Source: PSLL01 sp050259195
GTDB lineage: Bacteria > Desulfobacterota_D > UBA1144 > Nemesobacterales > CSP1-2
Assembly (NCBI GenBank): GCA_050259195.1
Contig: JBLNAE010000165.1
Coordinates: 1-6,692 of the forward strand
Direction of reading: 5' to 3'
Length of the DNA: 6,692 nt
Position numbers and translations under genes: made by a program. The notes beneath the pieces are model-generated. The model was not told the origin of the DNA, made no database searches, and saw only the letters and a program-made list of their open reading frames with translations. Positions 1 to 6,329 of this stretch are shown here, in pieces; the stretch's first letter is position 1, and each line of letters opens with the position of its first letter.

Positions 1-12
1 AATTATTACAGT

Positions 13-86
13 GGGCTGCTAGCTCAGCTTGGTAGAGCAAGTGACTCTTAATCACTGGGTCGTGGGTTCGAATCCCTCGCAGCCCA
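13..86 (+). tRNA. tRNA-Lys (anticodon CTT)
   Basis: Complete cloverleaf. The acceptor stem GGGCTGC (13-19) pairs with GCAGCCC (79-85), with discriminator A at 86. T8 and A9 are at 20-21, followed by a GCTC/GAGC D stem. The anticodon stem AGTGA/TCACT encloses the loop CTCTTAA, giving anticodon CTT (47-49), which reads AAG lysine codons. The T stem GTGGG/CCCTC holds the standard TTCGAAT loop but has one T-T mismatch (63 against 77). CCA is not encoded after 86, so a CCA-adding enzyme must supply it. It lies 23 nt before tRNA-Leu and is probably cotranscribed with it. No promoter is visible in the 12 bases upstream. Confidence 0.97.
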
Positions 87-109
87 CTCTGAAATCTGGA
101 ATACCACAA

Positions 110-191
110 GCGAGAGTGGCGGAACTGGCAGACGCGCTGGACTTAGGATCCAGTGGGATCTCCCGTGGGGGTTCAACTCCCCCCTCTCGCA
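110..191 (+). tRNA. tRNA-Leu (anticodon TAG)
   Basis: Class II tRNA with a long variable arm. The acceptor stem GCGAGAG (110-116) pairs with CTCTCGC (184-190), and the discriminator is A at 191, as expected for leucine. The anticodon stem CTGGA/TCCAG (137-141/149-153) encloses CTTAGGA, giving anticodon TAG (144-146), which decodes CUN codons. The variable arm includes a GGGA/TCCC hairpin. The T loop is TTCAACT, between GGGGG and CCCCC. CCA is not encoded. It sits 90 nt upstream of the trigger factor gene, in the same direction. Confidence 0.97.
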
Positions 192-281
192 TGAGAAGAA
201 AGCTGTCAATTATCGGCAATCAGCCTACCCATTCCGTGTTAGTTTGTGGCTAGATATTAAATAAAAAGGGGTTTAGTTTCC

Positions 282-1586
282 ATGAGAGTCAACATTGAAT
301 CGCTTAGCAATACGGAGAGAAAGGTCGAGGTGTTTATCCCTCGTGAGGAAGTAACGGCAAAGATAGAAGAGGTTTTTAATGAGATCAAGAAGAACGCGAA
401 AATCAAGGGATTTCGTCCTGGCAAGGCTCCAAGAAAGATTATAGAAGCCGCCTACGGGAGCTATATATTTGATGAAGTGTCTTCGAAACTCGTATCCGAA
501 TCATTTAAAAAGGCCCTTGAAGAGGCCTCTGTAACCCCGATATCCAGACCACAAATCATAACAGATAAGGTTGAACAGGATAAGGAGTTCCACTATACAG
601 CAACCTTTGAGGTGATCCCGGAATTTGAGGTAAGGGATTATACGGGGATTGAACTAAAAAAGGAGAAGCGTGAGGTAAAAGACGAAGACATTGAGCGGAC
701 TATGAATCAGATAAGAGAGCAGTCTGCCCAGGCTAAACCCATTGAGGGAGATAAAGAGGTCAGGTCAGGGGATTACTTGATAATTGATTATGCGGGGTCT
801 CTTGATGGAAAATCCGTTAAGGACCTACAGGCAAAGGACGCTCAGGTCGTAGTAGGAGAGAAAAAATTAATCGCGGAGTTTGAAGATAACCTTATTGGGA
901 TGAAAAAAGGAGCAGAAAAGGAGTTTGATCTCACTTACCCTGAGGATTTTCAGATGAGAGACGTTGCCGGGAAGACCGTAAGGTTTAGGGTAAATGTGAA
1001 AGAGGTTCTTGAGAGGATTCTGCCGGAACTGGATGATGAGTTTGCAAAGGATTTGGGCGAGGAGAGTCTGGAAGGTTTGAAGAAGAAGATTGGAGAAGAT
1101 TTGGAGAAAAGGTTTGAGAGAGAGTCTGAAGACAGGTTGAGGGGTGATGTTATTAAGGTTCTTCTTGAGAAAAACTCTTTTGACGTTCCGCCAACTCTCA
1201 TAGAGGATGAAATGGTTCGTATGAGGCGTGAGTTTGCCTACAATCTCCAGAGGCACGGGATTCAGGTTCCGGAACTGAACCGGGAGGCTGAGGAGAAACT
1301 TAGAGAAAGGGCGGCTGATAACGTAAAAACCTCTATAATTCTGGGAGCGATTGCAAGAAAAGAGGGAATAAAGGTGGAGGATGAAGAGATAGAGGATAAG
1401 CTCGTCGAGATTTCAAGGTCGGTGCAGGTTCCCCTTGAAAAGGTAAGAGAAGTCTATGAAAAAAATAATATGATTGAAGGGCTAGAGGCGCGTTTAATTG
1501 AAGATAAAGTTCTTCGATTTCTCATTGAAAAATCCGGTATGAAAGAAGCCTCAGGAGAGGAATCTCAGATTGACAAAGAGGGCTAA
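282..1586 (+). CDS. tig: Trigger factor, ribosome-associated chaperone and peptidyl-prolyl isomerase
   Basis: Cytosolic chaperone that docks at the ribosomal exit tunnel, shields nascent chains and can isomerise Xaa-Pro bonds. The 434 residues match the usual family length (about 430). Residues 1-115 form the ribosome-binding domain with the signature G-F-R-P-G-K-A-P at 43-50, the loop that contacts ribosomal protein L23. An FKBP-type PPIase domain spans about 150-245 (GDYLIIDYAG at 163-172, then a G-x-x-V-x-F-x-V strand near 230-240). The substrate-cradling helical C-terminal domain covers about 115-150 and 246-420, ending in a charged tail. The ATG is preceded by AAGGGG (266-271) at 10 nt spacing, and the N-terminus aligns with the family without extension. 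First gene of the tig-clpP-clpX-lon cluster. Its last codons carry the -35 element of the clpP promoter. I found no convincing promoter in 192-281, so its own start is unresolved; readthrough from the tRNAs is possible. Confidence 0.97.
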   Translation: MRVNIESLSNTERKVEVFIPREEVTAKIEEVFNEIKKNAKIKGFRPGKAPRKIIEAAYGSYIFDEVSSKLVSESFKKALEEASVTPISRPQIITDKVEQDKEFHYTATFEVIPEFEVRDYTGIELKKEKREVKDEDIERTMNQIREQSAQAKPIEGDKEVRSGDYLIIDYAGSLDGKSVKDLQAKDAQVVVGEKKLIAEFEDNLIGMKKGAEKEFDLTYPEDFQMRDVAGKTVRFRVNVKEVLERILPELDDEFAKDLGEESLEGLKKKIGEDLEKRFERESEDRLRGDVIKVLLEKNSFDVPPTLIEDEMVRMRREFAYNLQRHGIQVPELNREAEEKLRERAADNVKTSIILGAIARKEGIKVEDEEIEDKLVEISRSVQVPLEKVREVYEKNNMIEGLEARLIEDKVLRFLIEKSGMKEASGEESQIDKEG

Positions 1587-1598
1587 AATCGGTATACT
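1570..1598 (+). promoter_or_regulatory. Strong sigma70-type promoter for clpP(-clpX-lon), spanning the tig 3' end
   Basis: A consensus -35 TTGACA (1570-1575) is separated by exactly 17 nt from TATACT (1593-1598), so 11 of 12 positions match the sigma70 consensus at optimal spacing. The tig stop codon (1584-1586) lies in the spacer. Initiation is expected near A1604/A1605, which leaves a leader of only about 5-6 nt before the clpP ATG at 1610. The match is seen in the sequence; activity is inferred. Confidence 0.8.
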
Positions 1599-1609
1599 AA
1601 ACCAATAGA

Positions 1610-2209
1610 ATGTACAGTTATGTGCCTATTGTGATCGAGCAGACCAACAGAGGAGAAAGGGCATATGATATTTTCTCCCGTCTTTTAAAAGATAGGATTG
1701 TTTTTATTGGGTCTCCGATCACAGATGCGGTTGCGGACACGGTAATCGCCCAACTGCTTTTTCTAGAATCCGAAAATCCCGAGAAAGATATTTACATTTA
1801 TGTCAACTCCCCCGGTGGTCACGTCACCGCAGGGCTTGCTATGTACGATACTATGCAGTACATAAAACCAAGCATCGCGACAATTTGCATCGGCCAGGCC
1901 GCAAGCATGGCCGCTGTGCTTCTTGCCGCAGGCACAAAGGGAAAAAGATATGCACTCCCTCATGCCCGCGTGATGCTTCATCAGGTCTTGGGCGGCGTTG
2001 AGGGACAGGCTACGGACATTGAGATTCATGCAAAGGAAATTTTGAGGGTTCGCGAAGAGATAAACCGGATTCTTGCAAAGCATACGGGACAACCGCTTGA
2101 GAGAATATCAAAAGATACAGAAAGGGATTTTTTTCTCACGACTAAAGACGCCTTAGAGTATGGCGTGGTTGATGCTATAATTGCAAAAAGGGAGGAAGCG
2201 GCAAAGTGA
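1610..2209 (+). CDS. clpP: ATP-dependent Clp protease proteolytic subunit ClpP
   Basis: Serine peptidase that forms the double-heptamer degradation chamber and works in the cytosol with an AAA+ unfoldase, here ClpX. The 199 residues are family length. The catalytic triad is complete: Ser99 in GQAASMA, His124 in MLHQ and Asp173 in ERDFF, spaced as in E. coli ClpP (97, 122, 171). The N-terminus goes almost directly into the conserved VPIVIEQT segment, so there is no long propeptide of the E. coli kind. The usual proline after the active-site H-Q is replaced (HQVLGG rather than HQPLGG), a modest deviation outside the triad. The ATG has no Shine-Dalgarno sequence (CCAATAGA precedes it), and the promoter just upstream implies a nearly leaderless mRNA. 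No downstream in-frame start has a better RBS, and the protein alignment supports this one. The stop overlaps the clpX start by 4 nt. Confidence 0.98.
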   Translation: MYSYVPIVIEQTNRGERAYDIFSRLLKDRIVFIGSPITDAVADTVIAQLLFLESENPEKDIYIYVNSPGGHVTAGLAMYDTMQYIKPSIATICIGQAASMAAVLLAAGTKGKRYALPHARVMLHQVLGGVEGQATDIEIHAKEILRVREEINRILAKHTGQPLERISKDTERDFFLTTKDALEYGVVDAIIAKREEAAK

Positions 2210-3483
2210 CGACAAGACGCGAAGGAAGAGACGGAAATCTTTATTGTTCGTTCTGCGGAAAGAGCCAGAAAGAGGTTAAAAAGCTTATTGCAGGCCCTAC
2301 CGTTTATATATGCAATGAGTGTATTGAGCTGTGCAACGAAATAATAGCCGAGGAAGAAGCAAAGGAAGGTCATCTTAGAAGACGCTACTCGACGCTCCCT
2401 ACTCCATACCAGATTAAGGCATTTCTGGACGAATACGTAATCGGTCAGGAAAGGGCGAAAAAGATATTAGCCGTAGCTGTTTACAACCATTATAAGAGGA
2501 TAGAGCTTAATGTCTACAGCGGAAAACGGAGCAATGACGTAGACATACAGAAGAGCAATATCCTCCTTGTAGGCCCAACGGGGTGCGGGAAAACGCTTCT
2601 GGCCCAAACCCTTGCTAAGTTTCTCGATGTTCCATTTACGATAGTTGATGCTACGTGCTACACTGAGGCGGGTTATGTGGGAGAGGACGTTGAAAATATG
2701 ATTGTAAGCCTTCTTCAAGCTGCCGATTATGATGTTGAAAGGGCGTCAAAAGGTATTATATATATAGATGAGGTAGATAAACTTGCCCGTAAATCGGGCG
2801 ATAGCCCCTCGATTACGAGAGATGTTTCGGGAGAGGGCGTTCAGCAGGCTCTTTTAAAGATTATAGAAGGCACAAAGGCGAATGTGCCGCCAAAAGGAGG
2901 AAGAAAGCATCCTCAGCAGGAGTTTATTCAGGTTGATACGACGAATATCCTCTTTATATGCGGTGGTGCTTTTTGCGGGCTTGAGGATATTATAGGGCGT
3001 AGGATTGGAGAAAAATCAATCGGGTTCGGGGCAAACCTGGGCAAAAGAGAGGATAAGGGCTTGGGCCAGATTCTAAAAGAGGTTCAGCCGGAGGATTTGA
3101 TAAAGTTTGGTATGATTCCAGAGTTTGTTGGAAGGGTTCCCGTTGTTGCGACGCTGGATGAGCTTGATGAGCGAACCTTCACCGAGATCCTCACAAAGCC
3201 AAAGAACGCCGTCGTAAAACAGTTTCAGAAGCTCCTGGAACTCGAAGGTGTTGAATTGGAGTTTACGGAGGGTGCACTGAAGACGATTGCTCAAGAGGCG
3301 ATCAAGAGAAAAACTGGAGCGCGTGGGCTGAGAGCTATAATTGAGAATATAATGCTCGATATTTCCTACGAGGTTCCATCTCTAAGTGGGCTTAGACGCT
3401 GTGTGATAACGGAGGATTTAATAAAAGGCGCAGGCGCACCGCTTTTCTTCTATGAGGAGGAAAGGCGCTTAGGTTCTGGGTAA
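2206..3483 (+). CDS. clpX: ATP-dependent Clp protease ATP-binding subunit ClpX
   Basis: Hexameric AAA+ unfoldase that recognises tagged or adaptor-delivered proteins and threads them into ClpP. 425 residues, family length. The N-terminal C4 zinc-binding domain has Cys14, Cys17, Cys36 and Cys39. The AAA+ domain has Walker A GPTGCGKT (123-130), pore-1 loop GYVG (156-159), Walker B IIYIDE (184-189), RKH pore loop (233-235), the ClpP-docking IGF loop (272-274), the arginine finger R310 in EFVGR and sensor-2 GARGLR (371-376). All functional loops are intact, and the IGF loop shows that it partners ClpP. It starts at GTG, overlapping the clpP stop as GTGA. An AGGGAGG-type RBS (about 2189-2195) lies some 10 nt upstream inside clpP, so translational coupling with clpP is likely. 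The zinc-finger spacing supports this start. Confidence 0.98.
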   Translation: MTTRREGRDGNLYCSFCGKSQKEVKKLIAGPTVYICNECIELCNEIIAEEEAKEGHLRRRYSTLPTPYQIKAFLDEYVIGQERAKKILAVAVYNHYKRIELNVYSGKRSNDVDIQKSNILLVGPTGCGKTLLAQTLAKFLDVPFTIVDATCYTEAGYVGEDVENMIVSLLQAADYDVERASKGIIYIDEVDKLARKSGDSPSITRDVSGEGVQQALLKIIEGTKANVPPKGGRKHPQQEFIQVDTTNILFICGGAFCGLEDIIGRRIGEKSIGFGANLGKREDKGLGQILKEVQPEDLIKFGMIPEFVGRVPVVATLDELDERTFTEILTKPKNAVVKQFQKLLELEGVELEFTEGALKTIAQEAIKRKTGARGLRAIIENIMLDISYEVPSLSGLRRCVITEDLIKGAGAPLFFYEEERRLGSG

Positions 3484-3507
3484 ATCCATTAGTAGAGGAG
3501 AAGAAAA

Positions 3508-5946
3508 ATGCCAATGTTCTTTAAATTTGACGGAGAGAGAAAACAGGAGATAATTACTATCCCGCTTTTGCCCCTTAGGGATGTGGTGATTTTCCCGTAT
3601 ATGGTCGCGCCCCTTTTTGTAGGCCGTGAGAAATCCATTCGCGCTCTTGAAGAGGCAATGAGAAAGGATAAGGAGATTCTCCTTATCGCTCAAAAAGACG
3701 CTAAGACCAATGACCCGAATGAAGAGGATATTTATAGAATCGGGACTATAGGCACTATAATTCAGATGCTTCGGCTCCCGGATGGAACTGTGAAGGTGTT
3801 GGTAGAGGGAAAAAGAAGGGCACAGATTATTCGTTATATTCCGAATCCCAGCTTTTTCATGGTTGAAGCCGAAAGGGCTCCCGAGGTTGATGAGGCTAGG
3901 GTCGAGACTGAAGCTCTTATGCGTACGCTCGTTACTGCATTTGAAAACTATGTAAAGCTGAATAAAAAGATTCCGTCTGAAGTGCTTGTCACCATCTCGT
4001 CAATTGATGAGCCGGGGCGTCTTTCGGATACAATCGCCTCGCATCTTGGGCTTAAACTGCAGGATAAGCAGGAGATACTCGAAGCCCTTAGCCCCGCTGA
4101 GAGGCTTGAGAAGCTCTATGAGAAACTCCAGGGTGAGGTTGAAATCCTTCAGATAGAGAAGCGGATTAGAACAAGGGTAAAGAAGCAGATGGAGAAGGCT
4201 CAGAAGGAGTACTATCTCACTGAGCAGATGAGGGCAATTCAGAAGGAGCTCGGCGAAAAAGACGATCTCAAATCCGAGATTCAGGAGTTCGAAGAGAAGT
4301 TAAAACAAAAGAGCCTTCCCGAAGAGGTGGAGCAGAAGGTCAAGCGCGAGCTTAAAAAGCTCAAGATGATGTCTCCAATGTCTGCTGAAGCTACGGTTGT
4401 GAGAAACTATATTGATTGGCTTCTTGCTCTTCCCTGGACAAATGAAAAGACCGAGGATAGGCTTGACATTGACGAAGCGGCTAAAATCCTTGAAGAGGAC
4501 CACTACGGGCTTGAAAAACCCAAAGAGAGAATCGTCGAATATCTCGCCGTTCGGGCGCTTACAAAGAAGCTGAAGGGGCCGATCCTTTGTTTTGTAGGGC
4601 CTCCGGGCGTTGGAAAGACATCCCTTGCAAAATCAATAGCACGCTCTATGGGAAGAAAGTTTGTGAGGGTATCGTTGGGCGGCGTGAGGGATGAGGCTGA
4701 GATCAGGGGGCATCGCCGCACATATATCGGCGCTCTTCCCGGAAAGATTATTCAGGGAATGAGAAAAGCGGGAACCATTAATCCGGTATTCCTGCTCGAT
4801 GAAATTGATAAGCTTGGAATGGATTTTAGAGGCGATCCTGCGGCGGCTCTTCTTGAGGCGCTCGATCCTGAGCAGAACCATTCGTTTAATGACCACTACG
4901 TTGATGCGGACTATGATCTTTCAAATGTGCTTTTTATAACCACCGCAAATGTGCTCCATACTATACCCTGGGCGCTTCAAGACAGGATGGAGATTATACG
5001 CCTCCCCGGCTACACAGAAGATGAAAAGCTCCAGATTGCGAAGAAATTCCTCGTTCCCAAGCAGCTTGAGGCTCACGGGCTAAAGGCGGAGAACTTTAAA
5101 ATATCTGATAGCGGTATCTTGACCGTAATCAGGCAGTACACGCGCGAGTCCGGTGTAAGAACCCTGGAGCGTGAGCTTGCGACAGTTTGCAGAAAGGTGG
5201 CAAAAGAGGTCGTAAAGCATGGTCCCGACCATGTATCCAGGATTAACTCAGGCGCCATACACAGGTATCTCGGAATTCCAAAGTTCAGGTTTGGCGAGAT
5301 TGAGGAGAAAGACCAGGTTGGAATTTCAACCGGGCTTGCCTGGACCGAGGTCGGTGGAGAACTCCTTACGATTGAGGTTGGAATAGTGCCCGGCAAAGGA
5401 ACGCTCACGATTACGGGAAAACTTGGAGAAGTGATGCAGGAGTCTGCTCAGGCGGCGATGAGTTATGTCAGATCAAGAGCCGAGAAACTGGGGCTTGAAC
5501 GCTACTTCTACCAGAAAGTGGATATACACATACACGTTCCTGAAGGCGCCACTCCGAAAGACGGACCTTCAGCCGGTATTGCGATTGCGACGGCTATTGT
5601 ATCCGCACTCGTAAGGAAACCCATAATGCATGACGTGGCAATGACAGGAGAGATCACTCTTCGCGGAAGGGTGCTCCCCATTGGAGGGCTTAAGGAGAAG
5701 ATACTTGCAGCCCATCGCGGTGGGGTGAAAAAGGTCATTATTCCTAAGGAAAATGAAAAGGACCTCAAGGATATATCCGATAAGATTTTGAAAGGTGTAG
5801 AGATCAAAATGGTTGAGCACATGGACGAGGTTATAAAGGAGGCTATAGTTTCGGATACTCCCGTGCTCCATGACATAGTAACTCCTCCTTTGAGCCCGCT
5901 TCCGATCGGCGAGAGCATTGTCGAAACTAATGTAAATCTTTCTTGA
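3508..5946 (+). CDS. lon: Lon protease (ATP-dependent serine endopeptidase La)
   Basis: Homohexameric cytosolic AAA+ protease with ATPase and peptidase on one chain; it degrades misfolded and short-lived regulatory proteins. 812 residues, a little longer than E. coli Lon (784). An N-terminal LAN substrate-binding domain (about 15-210, starting at IPLLPLRDVVIFP) is followed by a charged coiled-coil region (about 205-290). The AAA+ module has Walker A GPPGVGKT (364-371), Walker B VFLLDEID (427-434) and sensor-2 SGVRTLER near 548-555. The C-terminal peptidase domain has the Ser-Lys dyad: Ser688 in PKDGPSAG and Lys731 in GGLKEK, 43 residues apart as in E. coli. About 30 residues after the peptidase core form a Pro/Ser-rich tail of no recognised function. 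The ATG has a good RBS (GAGGAG, 3495-3500) at 7 nt. Starts 24 nt after clpX, so it probably shares the clpP promoter; no heat-shock promoter or CIRCE element was seen. Confidence 0.98.
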   Translation: MPMFFKFDGERKQEIITIPLLPLRDVVIFPYMVAPLFVGREKSIRALEEAMRKDKEILLIAQKDAKTNDPNEEDIYRIGTIGTIIQMLRLPDGTVKVLVEGKRRAQIIRYIPNPSFFMVEAERAPEVDEARVETEALMRTLVTAFENYVKLNKKIPSEVLVTISSIDEPGRLSDTIASHLGLKLQDKQEILEALSPAERLEKLYEKLQGEVEILQIEKRIRTRVKKQMEKAQKEYYLTEQMRAIQKELGEKDDLKSEIQEFEEKLKQKSLPEEVEQKVKRELKKLKMMSPMSAEATVVRNYIDWLLALPWTNEKTEDRLDIDEAAKILEEDHYGLEKPKERIVEYLAVRALTKKLKGPILCFVGPPGVGKTSLAKSIARSMGRKFVRVSLGGVRDEAEIRGHRRTYIGALPGKIIQGMRKAGTINPVFLLDEIDKLGMDFRGDPAAALLEALDPEQNHSFNDHYVDADYDLSNVLFITTANVLHTIPWALQDRMEIIRLPGYTEDEKLQIAKKFLVPKQLEAHGLKAENFKISDSGILTVIRQYTRESGVRTLERELATVCRKVAKEVVKHGPDHVSRINSGAIHRYLGIPKFRFGEIEEKDQVGISTGLAWTEVGGELLTIEVGIVPGKGTLTITGKLGEVMQESAQAAMSYVRSRAEKLGLERYFYQKVDIHIHVPEGATPKDGPSAGIAIATAIVSALVRKPIMHDVAMTGEITLRGRVLPIGGLKEKILAAHRGGVKKVIIPKENEKDLKDISDKILKGVEIKMVEHMDEVIKEAIVSDTPVLHDIVTPPLSPLPIGESIVETNVNLS

Positions 5947-5971
5947 TAAATCTCAAATTCTGTTCTAGAAT
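5943..5971 (+). promoter_or_regulatory. Sigma70-type promoter for tRNA-Val, overlapping the lon stop codon
   Basis: TTGATA (5943-5948) and TAGAAT (5966-5971) are separated by 17 nt; each hexamer differs from consensus at one position. The -35 contains the lon TGA (5944-5946). Initiation is predicted near 5978, about 28 nt before mature tRNA-Val, leaving a short leader for RNase P to remove. The match is direct; function is inferred. Confidence 0.65.
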
Positions 5972-5972
5972 T
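5956..5972. repeat. Inverted repeat covering the tRNA-Val -10 element
   Basis: AATTCT (5956-5961) and AGAATT (5967-5972) are perfect 6-nt arms around a 5-nt centre, and the -10 TAGAAT lies in the right arm. As RNA it would be a weak AT-rich hairpin, with no T tract following (GGTAAAGG), so it is not a convincing lon terminator. It could be an operator on the tRNA promoter or chance. Confidence 0.4.
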
Positions 5973-6005
5973 GGTAAAGGCAGTATTTTGGAGGGAATGG
6001 GTTTA

Positions 6006-6080
6006 GGGCGGTTAGCTCAGTGGAAGAGCGCTTGCCTTACAAGCAAGAGGTCACTGGTTCGAAACCAGTACCGCCCACCA
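6006..6080 (+). tRNA. tRNA-Val (anticodon TAC), CCA encoded
   Basis: The acceptor stem GGGCGGT (6006-6012) pairs with ACCGCCC (6070-6076). The discriminator is A at 6077, followed by genomic CCA (6078-6080). D stem GCTC/GAGC; anticodon stem CTTGC/GCAAG encloses CTTACAA, giving anticodon TAC (6038-6040), which reads GUN valine codons. T stem ACTGG/CCAGT has loop TTCGAAA. Unlike the two upstream tRNAs, it encodes its CCA end. It lies 59 nt after lon, behind its own predicted promoter. The bases just after CCA (GTGGG, 6082-6086) could pair with CCCAC at its 3' end (6074-6078) in the precursor. Confidence 0.97.
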
Positions 6081-6097
6081 TGTGGGATGTAAGTTAG

Positions 6098-6112
6098 CCC
6101 TTAATTTAAGGG
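6098..6112. repeat. Inverted repeat (hairpin) after tRNA-Val
   Basis: CCCTTA (6098-6103) and TAAGGG (6107-6112) are perfect arms around ATT; the symmetry extends to 7 nt around a single centre base. It lies 17 nt beyond the tRNA-Val CCA. The sequence after it is ACATGAATG, with no U tract, so a standard intrinsic terminator is unlikely. It may mark 3' processing or be a protein-binding palindrome. Confidence 0.45.
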
Positions 6113-6129
6113 ACATGAATGAAAGTAAT

Positions 6130-6200
6130 CAGGATGCAGGATACAGCATAGAGGGCTTGAGGTTTTTTCCCTGTATTCTGTCTACCGTTTTTTGTATTCT
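6130..6200. repeat. Degenerate 7-nt repeats forming a long-loop hairpin between tRNA-Val and tRNA-Asp
   Basis: Three heptads, CAGGATG, CAGGATA and CAGCATA, run head to tail at 6130-6150. Downstream, TGTATTCT occurs at 6172-6179 and again at 6193-6200, 21 nt apart (three heptads), and is nearly complementary to the first set. CAGGATACAG (6137-6146) can pair with CTGTATTCTG (6171-6180) over 10 bp with one G-U. The 171-nt spacer 6081-6251 holds no recognisable gene. Six Ts at 6188-6193 follow the hairpin at some distance, so weak termination for tRNA-Val cannot be excluded. Confidence 0.45.
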
Positions 6201-6251
6201 TCTATATTCGTGCTTACTTGTGGCTAAGTACGCTTAAATCCGAATCAAAGG

Positions 6252-6329
6252 GGGGCCGTAGTTCAGCCCGGTTAGAACGCTGGCCTGTCAAGCCAGAGGT
6301 CGTGGGTTCAAGTCCCATCGGCCCCGCCA
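6252..6329 (+). tRNA. tRNA-Asp (anticodon GTC), CCA encoded; probable integration site
   Basis: The acceptor stem GGGGCCG (6252-6258) pairs perfectly with CGGCCCC (6319-6325). The discriminator is G at 6326, the aspartate identity base, followed by CCA (6327-6329). D stem GTTC/GAAC; anticodon stem CTGGC/GCCAG encloses CTGTCAA, giving anticodon GTC (6287-6289). T stem GTGGG/CCCAT, with a terminal G-T pair, holds TTCAAGT. An integrase fragment begins right after the CCA, so the 3' part of this gene is probably the attachment core of an integrated element. The tRNA itself looks intact, as expected when an element restores the 3' end on integration. No clear promoter is visible directly upstream. 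Confidence 0.97.

Noticed and set aside
244..252. TTGTGGCTA shared between the tig upstream region (244-252) and the tRNA-Asp upstream region (6218-6226)
   Set aside because: Nine bases of identity with only loose flanking similarity; neither copy fits a spaced -35/-10 pair, so chance is the simplest explanation.
29..253. Open frame of 74 codons running through both upstream tRNAs
   Set aside because: It is a translation of the tRNA-Lys and tRNA-Leu genes, with no RBS and no protein family resemblance.
192..281. Promoter for tig (TAGATATTAAAT near 251-262)
   Set aside because: A -10-like AT-rich stretch exists but no acceptable -35 lies 16-18 nt upstream.
867..1256. Antisense open frames opposite tig, clpP, clpX and lon (for example 129 codons here, 136 codons at 5508-5918)
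   Set aside because: All lie entirely or mostly opposite well-conserved genes, have no recognisable domain or RBS, and follow from the codon pattern of the sense strand.
192..1609. Heat-shock control elements (CIRCE or sigma32-type promoter) expected for a chaperone/protease cluster
   Set aside because: No TTAGCACTC/GAGTGCTAA pair or CTTGAA/CCCCAT pair was found upstream of tig or clpP, nor at the clpX-lon junction.
5956..5985. Intrinsic terminator after lon
   Set aside because: The hairpin is AT-rich with 6 bp and is followed by GGTAAAGG, not a T tract.
6218..6329. TTG start for the integrase frame upstream of tRNA-Asp
   Set aside because: No Shine-Dalgarno sequence, and residues up to the tRNA end are merely translated tRNA; the integrase similarity begins only after 6330.
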